From the NCBI GenBank assembly GCA_944474755.1, contig OX104118.1, positions 67,771,575 through 67,835,574 of the forward strand: DNA of 64,000 nucleotides, read 5' to 3'. The notes under the pieces were generated by a model. That model saw only the letters and a program-made list of their open reading frames with translations. It ran no database searches and was not told the DNA's origin. This stretch comes from Limnoperna fortunei (lineage: Eukaryota; Mollusca; Bivalvia; Mytilida; Modiolidae). Below, piece after piece: positions 11,801 through 26,414 of the stretch. The position numbers and the translations under genes were made by a program. How positions within the stretch are numbered: the stretch's first letter is position 1; every line of letters starts with the position of its first letter.

Positions 11801-12727
11801 AATATAATCCACAACACTACATCCATTATATGTAACACAAGTGTATTTTCCTAATAAATCTCCAATGGTTCTACCATTTAGTATTTTTAGACCTGATTCT
11901 TGACATGTATTCAAAAGAAGTTTACCACTTTTATTAATTGGTTTACTGTCTTGATTATTTCTTGGGCTTATTAAATCAGCCACATGGTACTTGTCCCCTT
12001 GGAATATTCTTAAATTATTATCATTTGTGACATAATCAGGGTTATTTTTAGTGTATCCATTAAAATCACCCTGAACCATAACTTGACCTAAACTACTGTA
12101 ATATGCGATACCTGACAACAACTTTTCATATAAAGGTTCTATTCCATCTGGGTAATAATTGGAGTTTTCAGGTGATATATAAACAGTAGCAATAAAAATA
12201 TCATAGCTTATTTTAAAAAATGTATGATCCAATTTTATCCACAAAATGTCAGGACCGTGTTTTTGAGGTAATTTTTTGAAACCTTTAGCCATAGAGCTTT
12301 GGGCATAAATTGATATGCCCCCTGAATTTCTTCTTGCTTTCTTATGCCTTAGCCGTGTACTTGTATCTATCAAACAAAATCCAGGAATATCTTTCCTGGC
12401 ATCTGTATCATTTAACCAAGTTTCAACAAAACTAACTAGATGAAATTTACTTAAACTGTGTGTGAAATGGGGATCAGAAATTTTATAATCTGATAAGCCC
12501 TCTATATTCCAGACAGCAGATTTTAATATTTTGTCTATCATTTTATAACATTTAACATATATTGTGAAAACCCAATGATTAAATTGCCTTAACTAGTTAT
12601 CTTTTAGCATCTGAATAAAATGTATCTCAGAATTTTACTTATTAATAAGAAATATTAATAACTGCAACCATATAAAGTGAGAGAAGTTGTAAAACTGAAA
12701 TGAAATGTTGTTAATTTTCAGACACAC
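8889..12727 (-). mobile_element. Non-LTR retrotransposon (LINE), near full-length, minus strand
   Basis: The element contains an uninterrupted endonuclease/reverse transcriptase ORF (9092-12541). Downstream on the same strand is a ~200-bp 3' UTR ending in a TTTGTA microsatellite (8890-8925 on the + strand as 'acaaatacaaatac'). The 11-bp 'tgttaactgtt' occurs at 8878-8888 next to the 3' tail and again at 12728-12738, a candidate target duplication that would give a 5' UTR of ~186 bp. The right flank is rich in similar 'ctgtta' words, so the duplication could be coincidental. No ORF1 is visible upstream of the RT ORF. The long intact ORF suggests a young copy. Confidence 0.85.
9092..12541 (-). 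CDS. LINE ORF2: AP endonuclease plus reverse transcriptase
   Basis: The 1149-residue protein would nick the target DNA and prime reverse transcription of the element RNA there. The N-terminal ~280 residues are an exonuclease-endonuclease-phosphatase domain: WNIEGL near residue 11, SFVETW, ATVYISPEN, QGDFNG, VDYIIVS and the terminal SNHCMIS block. The reverse transcriptase occupies roughly residues 540-830: NYRGISI, QIGFKE, FIDLRKAFDTVW, GVKQGDVLSPLLF and the catalytic YADDIVL near residue 755, then a thumb with YCYLGI. A C-x2-C..H..C finger (CLVC...HFLLHC) lies near the C-terminus. The start is the first ATG after an AT-rich leader, and the EN domain begins immediately. There are no stops or frameshifts. 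The layout fits the Jockey/CR1/I/L2-like range of non-LTR families; the exact clade is not resolved by eye. Confidence 0.93.
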   Translation of the reverse strand: MIDKILKSAVWNIEGLSDYKISDPHFTHSLSKFHLVSFVETWLNDTDARKDIPGFCLIDTSTRLRHKKARRNSGGISIYAQSSMAKGFKKLPQKHGPDILWIKLDHTFFKISYDIFIATVYISPENSNYYPDGIEPLYEKLLSGIAYYSSLGQVMVQGDFNGYTKNNPDYVTNDNNLRIFQGDKYHVADLISPRNNQDSKPINKSGKLLLNTCQESGLKILNGRTIGDLLGKYTCVTYNGCSVVDYIIVSNDIFNIVADFTVHDFTSLSNHCMISCSLLTNFHVKSSFQNSLEPLPCKFIWTKESVELYSQNINSIESKQKLDTFMTTKFNDINLATDSLTTILQENARKSAKIVKPPSNSKNKKTKTRHWFSESCKDLRITVKNYEKLVNKFPGKDEYRKKFYSFRSKYRRLCKFEEKSYKNKICSELSNNCAKDPKVFWDMINKLERESAGRIDDTDIPKEEFISFYKKLNKADTAYSNEQQNITQEFETLKSNINFSVSGESNNEITCEEIIKAIKLLKNGKSASSDLISNEMLKNSTTAFIKPLCKLFNLIFSHGIFPKSWNESYLVLLHKKGNRFDPNNYRGISISSNLGKLFNKIIYNRLLEFMNNYSLISKNQIGFKEKCRTSDHIFTLKTITDNYKMKNQKVFAAFIDLRKAFDTVWRIGLFYKLLKHNTPNKIFKIIYSMYTDTMCKIKFSNGLSEPFISERGVKQGDVLSPLLFNFFIDDITKKLENNIYDPVVLGGVRLSILLYADDIVLISQSKEGLQNCLIAMQEYCSIWNLHVNVDKSKVVVFNSNGKTFLNQFKYNDLYLETVSQYCYLGILIKCNGNFNLAIKTLMEKARRAYFKIKKLIGLNNPCKLLEKLFDTLILPIITYCSEIWGIFSNFKDTEPFEKLHLKFIKEILGVHCKATNDACRAELCRLPLKSKILYSSIKYLEHILDSENSLVKTIFENSVPSNNWFIKLKTVINNLGFSFLNHDLSSLKQYLNQIKIRLNDQNLQNQNTLIDTSPKLEFYRKIFKIGCRPHYLDILKKAKDRAALCKIRISAHNLMIEKGRYQKLNRKDRNCLVCNAGEIENEEHFLLHCKHYKLIRSAFLNKLKNLIPDLLTESKSILCFLLNSKSEFCLKLTAAFILECFELRKNYII

Positions 12728-12738
12728 TGTTAACTGTT

Positions 12739-13701
12739 TACAGATTTGTTTCTCTGAACTATCTGTTAATTCATTAACCGAGTTCTGTTGCAATGGTATC
12801 TGCTTTTGGGGTTTTTAACCCGCTGTTTTCTGTTTTCTAATGTAAATTACTGTTATCTGTTATCATTATTTAACTTTACTGTTATCTTTTTTGGGGAAAA
12901 TAAAAAACGAGAAATAAACCAGATAACAGCAGAATTTCATCGAACATACTATTAACAGCAAACAGGGGCAATGATTGAGCAAACGTGGAATCAGAACCCT
13001 TGACTTGGAAAGATGTGGGTGAGAATCATGAAGTATTTTTGGTACAAATATATTGGATGGGAAACAGCAAGGCTTGTCGACTAAGGATAAAATCGAATGA
13101 CCTAGTCCAGAGTCGGACACGAATTCACAAACCCAAATTTTACACACCCGTGATCAATAATAGACATGACAACTCGAAGCTACATATACAATATAGAAAA
13201 CGTCTTCTACGATCCCTTTCTCCGCAGCTAAGGCTCATGGTTATAAAACACATATTATTCTTGCAATTATTTGTGTAAATATTAGAAAGATCTACATATC
13301 TCAGATATTTTTGTACAAGTTTTACAGTTTTCATAATATTAAAATGTGATTCTTTAAAGGGTTCCATTTTTATCTAGAATAGTATTTAACCATCGTATTT
13401 ATTTTATTTTATGCAACCATAATAAAACTTGGTTATAATTTATTGCGAATTTTAAATTAAGATTCGACCAGACTTACAGGAAAGAATAATTATGATCCAT
13501 TGTAAATTTGCATTTTCAAAAATCAAGGATTCTGTCCAGGTTCAGAATTTCATCGTATGAGATAGCGACTGTGGCTCGGAACCACTGACATTTAAGGGGA
13601 GAGGTGATATTTCAAAATAACTTACAAGCCTACGATTAATTTCAAAGCTTGATTAAACTTTGTGAAACCTTTGAAATACAAAAAAACCCGTTTTATTATA
13701 T

Positions 13702-13762
<61 letters not shown>

Positions 13763-14240
13763 TGAGACTTTTTTCAGATTTTTTTTAATAATTATTTTCT
13801 ATTTCCACTTCCTATTTAATGAATTTTGAACTGTCAACTTTTGGTTTATGTTTCGAACTCCTTCGCATTGTTTGTAATTGTTTGAAAAGTTTTGTAAACT
13901 TTACAAATAAGTTGTTGTGTATTACCTTAGTCATTGGACAAGGATGTTACAGGTGAAAAAAAAATCTTGATTGACAGCTATTAGAAAATAAGTCCGCGAC
14001 AAAACACAATCCAATACGGGAGCTTATGATTTTAATATATTTTACATTTGACAAGCGATAACTGTTTCACACAAAATTACGATTGATTTTCTAACATTTA
14101 TTTCGAATACACAAAATCGTAAACAATTATTATTTCTATCGACGAATAAGCTTCTGCGGCGTAGGGATTTTAATGTTAATGAGTCACATAGAAGGAGTGG
14201 CTTATCGACTAAAACCACTAACAAACCGATATTTTCATTC
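12739..14240. other. Non-coding region upstream of RUNX
   Basis: No gene is recognised. About 12728-12960 is enriched in 'ctgttatc' and 'ctgttaac' words. A pure ATT microsatellite lies at 13703-13761. The remainder to 14240 is AT-rich; any upstream RUNX promoter or 5' exons here cannot be identified by eye. Confidence 0.45.
13703..13761 (+). repeat. (TAT)n microsatellite, about 20 units
   Basis: An uninterrupted trinucleotide run, followed by AT-rich sequence. Confidence 0.97.
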
Positions 14241-14243
14241 ATA

Positions 14244-14250
14244 AACCACA
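14244..14250 (+). promoter_or_regulatory. RUNX-type binding motif AACCACA
   Basis: An exact match to the Runt-domain consensus (TGTGGTT on the other strand), 97 bp upstream of the RUNX start codon. Its position suggests possible autoregulation. A 7-mer match alone is weak evidence. Confidence 0.35.
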
Positions 14251-14337
14251 AGAGTAGCCGTTAGTGTAGTATAACGTTAAACCTCAAAGAGTTGATAAGT
14301 TTTGTGTAATACATCGAAATTATTCTGTATAATTTAA

Positions 14338-20024
<5,687 letters not shown>

Positions 20025-21360
20025 CACTCGGATTTGGTTAGGCATTGAATCAATTTTAAGGCAATGCTATAAACGTGTTGCACTTTGTCGCATAGTTGTC
20101 TTCGACAGCAAAGCGCATGAGCATTCGGAGTAAATGTGACTTGTGTAGGAAAGGCGATGATGTCCAATTAGAGACAGGGTATGAAGAGAGGCATTCTGTT
20201 TTGGTGCATTTACTTTGATTATGGTTGTCTCAATACTGATCTCAGCCTGTGAAAGATTTTGAGCGATGTTTTTTGTCGGAATACGGGACCCATATTACAG
20301 CTAGTCAACGATATGATAAGAAGAAGATAACGTCTTAAAGTGGCTAATGTTATTGTTTACATAATTGTTTTGTTGTAACTTGTGCATTTTCCATATTTTA
20401 GCTTTAAAAATAGGTAAATTACAAATGTATGTGCAGTATTTTTCCAGATATCATTCATTGTATATTTTACAAAACGCTATTGTTTTGATCTCGATAAACT
20501 GATGTAGACCTAACTTTGTCAATAACTGAAACTTTTGTGATTGGGTTTGAAACATCGAATTCACTCTTGAAGTAAAACGTAAGCCAAAGATCTATTTTCC
20601 TTTCATAATTTGAAAAAACGCGAGTTTTATTTATTTATGGAGTTTCATTTTTTATATTAGCAAGCTGATTAATTTTAGAATCCCGTTTCCTTTACTAAAG
20701 TATGTATTGTAGCTTATGTCTTTGTATTTATTGTTACGCCTAAAAATATCATATCAATGCTCGGGCATTTCCAAGGTGAAATACGCATTTTGTTAGGTTT
20801 ATTTTTTATGTATTGATACATATTATTGTCACAAAATTCCACAAGTATTTCCATCTCGTTATCCTGTTTGTTATATGTGAAAAGAGGATTTTCGTGAAAT
20901 CTTTATTAGTGGTTTATTGTATTTAAAGAACAAAGACTAAGTATTTTATTGGATAAATTACAACAAAAGCGGAAAGTCACTCATCTAAAACGCAAGAAAA
21001 CATTATTTGGGAAATGACAGAGGTCACAAGTTGTTTTCAAGATTCATCTATCCTGTTTTAATTGTTAAACCTGTGCATTTCTCATTGTCTCGAAGCATTT
21101 CTATCTTTCAGACATTGCGTTTTTGCCGCTGTCTGTTAGGCTTGATACATTTTATCAAACAATCAAATCCTGTGTCAATCTTTTCAAAATATATCCACGA
21201 CTTGAGGTTATACATGAAAATTCTTTCTTCACAAACTCATGTTATTCGTTTGTCCTATGAATTCATTAAATTATTCTTATTGAAGCTTTTGTACTTTTTA
21301 TCGCACTATTGTGTGGTTACTATGTCTTTTATAATAAAATAAAGTTATATAATATGTCTT
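20025..21360 (+). other. RUNX: Probable RUNX 3' UTR
   Basis: AT-rich sequence without a recognisable gene follows the stop codon up to overlapping AATAAA signals at 21333-21343. The short ORF at 21007-21342 has no domain and is likely non-coding. The UTR end is inferred from the signal only. Confidence 0.5.
21333..21343 (+). terminator. Overlapping polyadenylation signals AATAAA-AATAAA
   Basis: Two overlapping AATAAA hexamers are followed within 20 bp by a T-rich stretch. They are the best candidate for the RUNX 3' end. Confidence 0.5.
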
Positions 21361-22579
21361 ATTTTATTTATGTTCTCAAAAATAAAATCAGTTCGAATAT
21401 GATAAGTTTCATATACAATATTTTGAAATGCCTTTTCTGAAAGTTTTTCTATGAGGAAAAGTAAGTTTTATCATCTTCACAGAATCAACAGCAAATTAAG
21501 AAATGTCTGGAAAACTGACAAAGCATTATAATATGAAGCGGCAAATGTCATGCAACAACAACTAGATAGAAAAAAGACACAATTTATCTTTGTTTAAAAC
21601 CGGATCTAATTTAAATAAAGGAGAAATTTTACAAATGATTTAGTTCACAGGTGTTAAAGACTAATTTATTGACTATAATAAATTCTCAATGTTTAAATCA
21701 AAGCGAAAAGCATGCGAAAAATGCAAATGAAAAATGAAACATAATTTATATCCATTGATCTCTTTGCACAAAATTTTTTTTTTACATAATGGTCTGCATT
21801 GTTTGTAAGTTTCCATTATTTAAAGTTGTGTGTCAAAAGGTATGTGTGTATTTTTTCAAATTAACGTGCTTAGCAACAAATACGAATTTTCTTACATGTC
21901 AAAACATTTTTTGTTAATATATCAAGCTTACCATAACAGTTTATTACATCGTGACAGTATCAATTTGGTTTAGTTACAAAGTAAAATATACAATACGAAA
22001 ATAAATTTGAAATCATACAAAACTATCTAATGTAGTCGTTTTTGTGTGCATTGATCATAAACAGTCGTATTTCGGGACATGTCGCTCCAAGGTTGAACGT
22101 TCGTTACATACTTCATGCATAAACAACACTGTTTGGATGAATATTAAATTGTTTATTTCACAGTCCGGATACATCTGTCTTTCTGTCAAACATCTTCAAT
22201 CTTTTAGGACATTATTTGACGTCAAGAATCAAGTGGTCTTCCGTCTAATAATAACAATTACTGATTATAACAGAATTTTAATCTGCGTCATCCTATATGA
22301 ATCATTTTGATCTACTGTCTATACATGTACATATGACTATATAATGCAGACAAGTAACTTTTTCAAAACCAAATATACATGTAAATATCATACATGTATA
22401 ACAAAAATCTGACCTGAACGTCTAGACGAAGATGAAACGATCCAAATCTTCCCTTTTGAGTATGATATAAGTTACAACGAAAGCTACATTTTCCTTGGCA
22501 AAAACATGTATCTGTCTCGTGATAAACGAATAGAAAGACTCATTAATAAAATTAACACATGGTAAAATGATACATATTA
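21361..22579. other. Non-coding AT-rich stretch
   Basis: No gene or clear element is recognised. An 88-codon frame at 22044-22310 has no known motif. Confidence 0.45.
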
Positions 22580-22590
22580 TGTGTAAGTCC
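22580..22590. repeat. Direct repeat flanking hairpin, left copy
   Basis: The 11-bp 'tgtgtaagtcc' is repeated exactly at 22682-22692. Confidence 0.85.
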
Positions 22591-22681
22591 ATCTTCGCTA
22601 GCCAAGGGTTACGATCCGATACTCTTATCTTCTGAAGATGAAGATAAGAGTATCGGATCGTAACCCTTGGCTAGCGAAGAT
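22591..22681. mobile_element. Near-perfect 91-bp hairpin insertion
   Basis: Arms 22591-22632 and 22640-22681 are exact 42-nt reverse complements with a 7-nt loop. The ends are 'atcttcgctagccaaggg' and its complement. The exact 11-bp flanking duplication shows it was inserted as a unit. The perfect arms imply recent insertion or a process that keeps the arms identical. There is no ORF. Confidence 0.85.
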
Positions 22682-22692
22682 TGTGTAAGTCC
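22682..22692. repeat. Direct repeat flanking hairpin, right copy
   Basis: Exact copy of the 11-bp repeat at 22580-22590. Confidence 0.85.
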
Positions 22693-24777
22693 TGTATATT
22701 TAGTTTCTACCATCTCTATTATTGATTGAAGGAAAAGCTTGTTACTATTGAGAATACTGAACATTCTATTTTGGGTGTGTTATGTGATTTGCCTCTTCTT
22801 ATGAATATACAAGTATTGATGTATACATGTATAATGTTTCTTTTGCGCATTATTCTTTTTATAGTTCAATGAACGAATGTTTAGCATTAGCTATATTAAA
22901 GTTGGAAACAGTAGAATATGTACTAAATTCAAACATCGTAGAAACTGTAGTTGAAGCTAAATCTTTAAAAGTCTTACCCCAACCTTAAGTCTATGACTGA
23001 GAGAGACATGCTACATATATAACTGAAGGATGGAATAAAATTGCCGGTTGTGGAACCAATATATATTAAAATATAAACGATGTAAGTAATCCTTACTTAC
23101 TGATTACCTAGCTTCACTACGTTATGGTATGGGTCTATGTTTGTTATTGGAGACCCTAAATATCATTTCGATCAAAATGTAAAATATCAGGTGCACAAAA
23201 GCACTATGTAACAAAGGTCTGTGCAAGATTGGTTAGTTAAATTCCATGCAGCAGTGTTAGAGGTGGAGATAAGAGATGGGTAGCCCCAAGTGTAACGAGT
23301 GGACGAGGGACACCCCAAATCACCATAAACCTCCACTATTGTAGAAAGTAAATTGCCATAGCAGAAATTATCACACCATGTTTATAGCGTAGGCATGCAG
23401 ACACAAAGATGCACGTGTCTGCTCTGGTTGCTGTTGCAATGTATACAGTCTTAGCCGTATCGTTTTGTATATAAATGTAGACACAGTGAATGTAGATAGT
23501 CATGTCAAATGTTGTTTTATTGAAGGCTTTGCCGTTTATGATTGTGTAGGTATACATATTAATCAATGATGTTGTTTAATTGAGATCTTCCGCTTATAAT
23601 TGTATATGTACTACATCGTATGCTGTTTTAGTTTTGGCTTTTAACAGTTGTGCAGATATGCACATCTCCTACATCGTATGTTGTTTTGTTGTCTTCTCTT
23701 TAAAAAAAACGTCTGAGAAGTAATGCCTTCAATCATGAATACAAAACATATTATTGCGTAACATTTATTGCCAATAACATTTACTCAAAGGCGATGTTAA
23801 CTAATTTATAAAGATATCAATCGCTGTGTCTATCTGTCTTCCTATTTATTGTATATCTACAGCGACATCTTTGTATGGTGTATGTTATATCTTCAGAAGA
23901 AAGGAAGTTTAATTACAAAAGTTCGACTGCACTCTACAGTGGGAATTTTACAGTACAAAACGTGCCAAAAAGGACTTTGAATATCACGATAAATATCAGT
24001 AATATAATAGCAATATTATTAAACGAAAATACCTACATCAACACAAAGTAAAGAAACATTAAGAATAATACTACACAATAAATGATTATTTAAAACAACC
24101 GGTACAGGTGGTGTCCAAGGATTCTATTTTAAATTAATAGTTTCAAACATGTAGTCTTATTTAAGCAGTGGGATTAACTTCGAAAAATAAAATTGATAAT
24201 TCTAGACTTGGGACAAATACGGAAATCCTAAAAACATAGGTAATCTATATAGTTCCGAATCAAATACTAATTAAGAAAAATACAACACAGCGGCAACCTT
24301 AAATAAAGTGCAAGACTGATTGTGATAATTGTACTGCAGTTATTTGTCACGTGACTCTGTATGCGTAAACTGCGTGTTGATACAAACACACGCAGTTTAG
24401 AAATCTGTTTTCATAGCAACAAAAAATGAAAACAATTATTATACAACACATTTAATGATAATAAAAATGCGAAAACTATACGATACTCCCATGCAAATTA
24501 GCAAAAATATCAGATACAAGGTAAACATACTTGAATCGATGTCAACTAATTACACAATAAACAATAAATTACTAGACATCTTTGCACTCAATCACGTGCG
24601 GCCCACGTGAATGGTTTTTCATTATCCCTGAAGCATAGGTTTGATATGTTTGTACCACTTTTGGACCAAAATCCAACCAAATGCGCACATTTGTTTATAT
24701 TTTTTTATGTAAATTATTGTGTCTGTCCTGCGGAAATTGAGTCCTGCACTTCTCAAATTTTTGACAATATTTTCAAA
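22693..24777. other. Non-coding stretch
   Basis: No gene is recognised. Degenerate ~65-bp repeats built around 'catcgtatgttgttttg' and 'gttgttttattgaagg' occur at about 23508-23700. A 12-bp-arm inverted repeat ('taaactgcgtgt') lies at 24366-24399. Confidence 0.45.
23508..23700 (+). repeat. Degenerate tandem repeat, about three units
   Basis: Successive segments share 'atgttgtttt', a 'gct/gat..tt' middle and 'tgtgtaggtata' or 'tgtatatgta'-like words about every 60-70 bp. Old and diverged. Confidence 0.4.
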
Positions 24778-24784
24778 TTTTACG
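24778..24784. repeat. Target-site duplication, left copy
   Basis: The 7-bp 'ttttacg' is repeated exactly at 26408-26414. Confidence 0.75.
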
Positions 24785-25283
24785 CAGGGACAGTCTATAC
24801 TAACGGGACATGTCACTGGCGTTTTCGGCAAAATTTCTAGGACACGAACGCAGAGCTAGCATTTCGGTCGGAAATTTTCGTATCTAGAATTGAGTCACAT
24901 ACGGCTAGCTTTAGTTTCGAACTGTGTTAAAATGTAATCGTGTTCGGTACGGTATGATATAATTTCCGTTGTTTTAAATACATTATTTACGATTTTCTAG
25001 TGTTTTTTCCGCACTTTTATCTATATTATGCAATAAAAAAATTTCATGTCAGATCGGATTATTATAATTATAAATTTTATAAATTTTTATTCACCTTAAT
25101 CGTGTAATTAAACTAAAACAACTTTCCCAATTTACATTTTATTGAATTTCTCTTCAGCTTTGAATGTTTTCATAAATATATCTTTAATGACTTTATTTGT
25201 AAGGTAAAAAGAATACAATTCTTTGATAATGATAAGGAAAAAGAAAATAAACAAAAACACAAGCCACTCTGTATTATTATTAA

Positions 25284-25470
25284 CCTGTCAGGTAAACACA
25301 GTAGAAATTACAGGATGATATTTCAAACAGTAATTAACTAATCAACTAATTAATAAAATTGTCTGTCTGTCTCACACCATGTGGTGCAACCAAGGCAATA
25401 TGTATACTTATAAACCTGTGAGGTAAACACAGTAGGAATTACAGGATGTTATAACAGTAATAAACTAATT
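25284..25470 (+). repeat. Two-copy internal repeat of the TIR element
   Basis: Two copies about 120 bp apart share 'aacctgt', 'aggtaaacacagtag', 'aattacaggatg', 'cagtaat' and 'gtctgtctg'. Confidence 0.7.
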
Positions 25471-25577
25471 AAAAATTTGGTCTGTCTGTGTTAGGTGACG
25501 TGACTTCTTTCGAGAAGGCATCTGAAACAACAAAATTATTAATAATTAATATTAGATATGCACACGGTGGATATGCA

Positions 25578-26055
25578 CAGGAGTATCTATAAATTCATAA
25601 AAACCAACTAAGGTAAGTTGTGAACAAACAAGGGTGATAAGTTATTACATGTTCAAGTGGGTGTATGTAGCCAAGATGGGGACCGGTGTTCCAAAATATA
25701 AACGAATTTCCAATCATCCAAATTCATGCAAAAAACACATAAAACCTACTTTAAGCAGTCTACTACACAGGAGTATCTATAAATTTTCATAAAAACCAAG
25801 GTTTGTTGTGATCACACAAAAGGGTGATGAAGTTATCCCATTCTAAAATGGGTGTATGGTCGTTGTATGTTGCCAAGATGGGGACCGGTGTTCCAAAATA
25901 TAAACAAATTTCCAATCATCCAAATTCATTCAAAAAACACATAAAACCTACTTTAAGCAGTCTACTACACAGGAGTATCTATAAGTTTTCATAAAAACCA
26001 AAGTTTGTTGTGATCACACAAAAGGGTGATAAAGTTATCCCATTCAAAAAATGGG
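25578..26055 (+). repeat. Tandem repeat, ~190-202-bp unit, about 2.4 copies
   Basis: 'caggagtatctataa' begins units at 25578, 25768 and 25970. Each unit continues with 'gatggggaccggtgttcc' and 'cctactttaagcagtctact'. It lies inside the TIR element. Confidence 0.9.
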
Positions 26056-26407
26056 GTTGACTGAAGGAAAAAACCGCTACGATTACGCACATGTCAGACA
26101 ACAACATTTTCGTATTGTTTTCTTGCTAAATGAGGAATGACAACTTGTAATTTAACGAAATCATAATTCATAAGTGAATAATAAACTATAAAAAATACAT
26201 ACTTACTATTATTGTACTATATTTTCGTGAAATAACCAATTTCGAGAGAGAAAAAATTCCAAGCACACTATCAATAAAATAGCGGAATGTTAATTCCGGA
26301 AACGGAATGGAGCGGATACGTCAAATTTCAGCCATGGCATAGAAATATCGAACTGTAATATAGGTTTGATTAGGAGTGACATGTCCCGTTAGTATAGACT
26401 GTCCCTG

Positions 26408-26414
26408 TTTTACG
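26408..26414. repeat. Target-site duplication, right copy
   Basis: Exact 7-bp copy of 24778-24784. Confidence 0.75.

Larger units (their letters stand above)
24785..26407. mobile_element. 1.6-kb non-autonomous TIR DNA transposon
   Basis: An exact 33-bp terminal inverted repeat (24785-24817 and 26375-26407) starts with 'cagggacagtctatactaac'. It is bounded by the exact 7-bp duplication 'ttttacg'. No transposase ORF is present. The interior contains a two-copy repeat (about 25284-25470, 'ggtaaacacagtag' units) and a ~190-200-bp tandem repeat (25578-26055). The CAGGG terminus recalls hAT elements, but a 7-bp rather than 8-bp duplication leaves the superfamily open. Confidence 0.85.
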
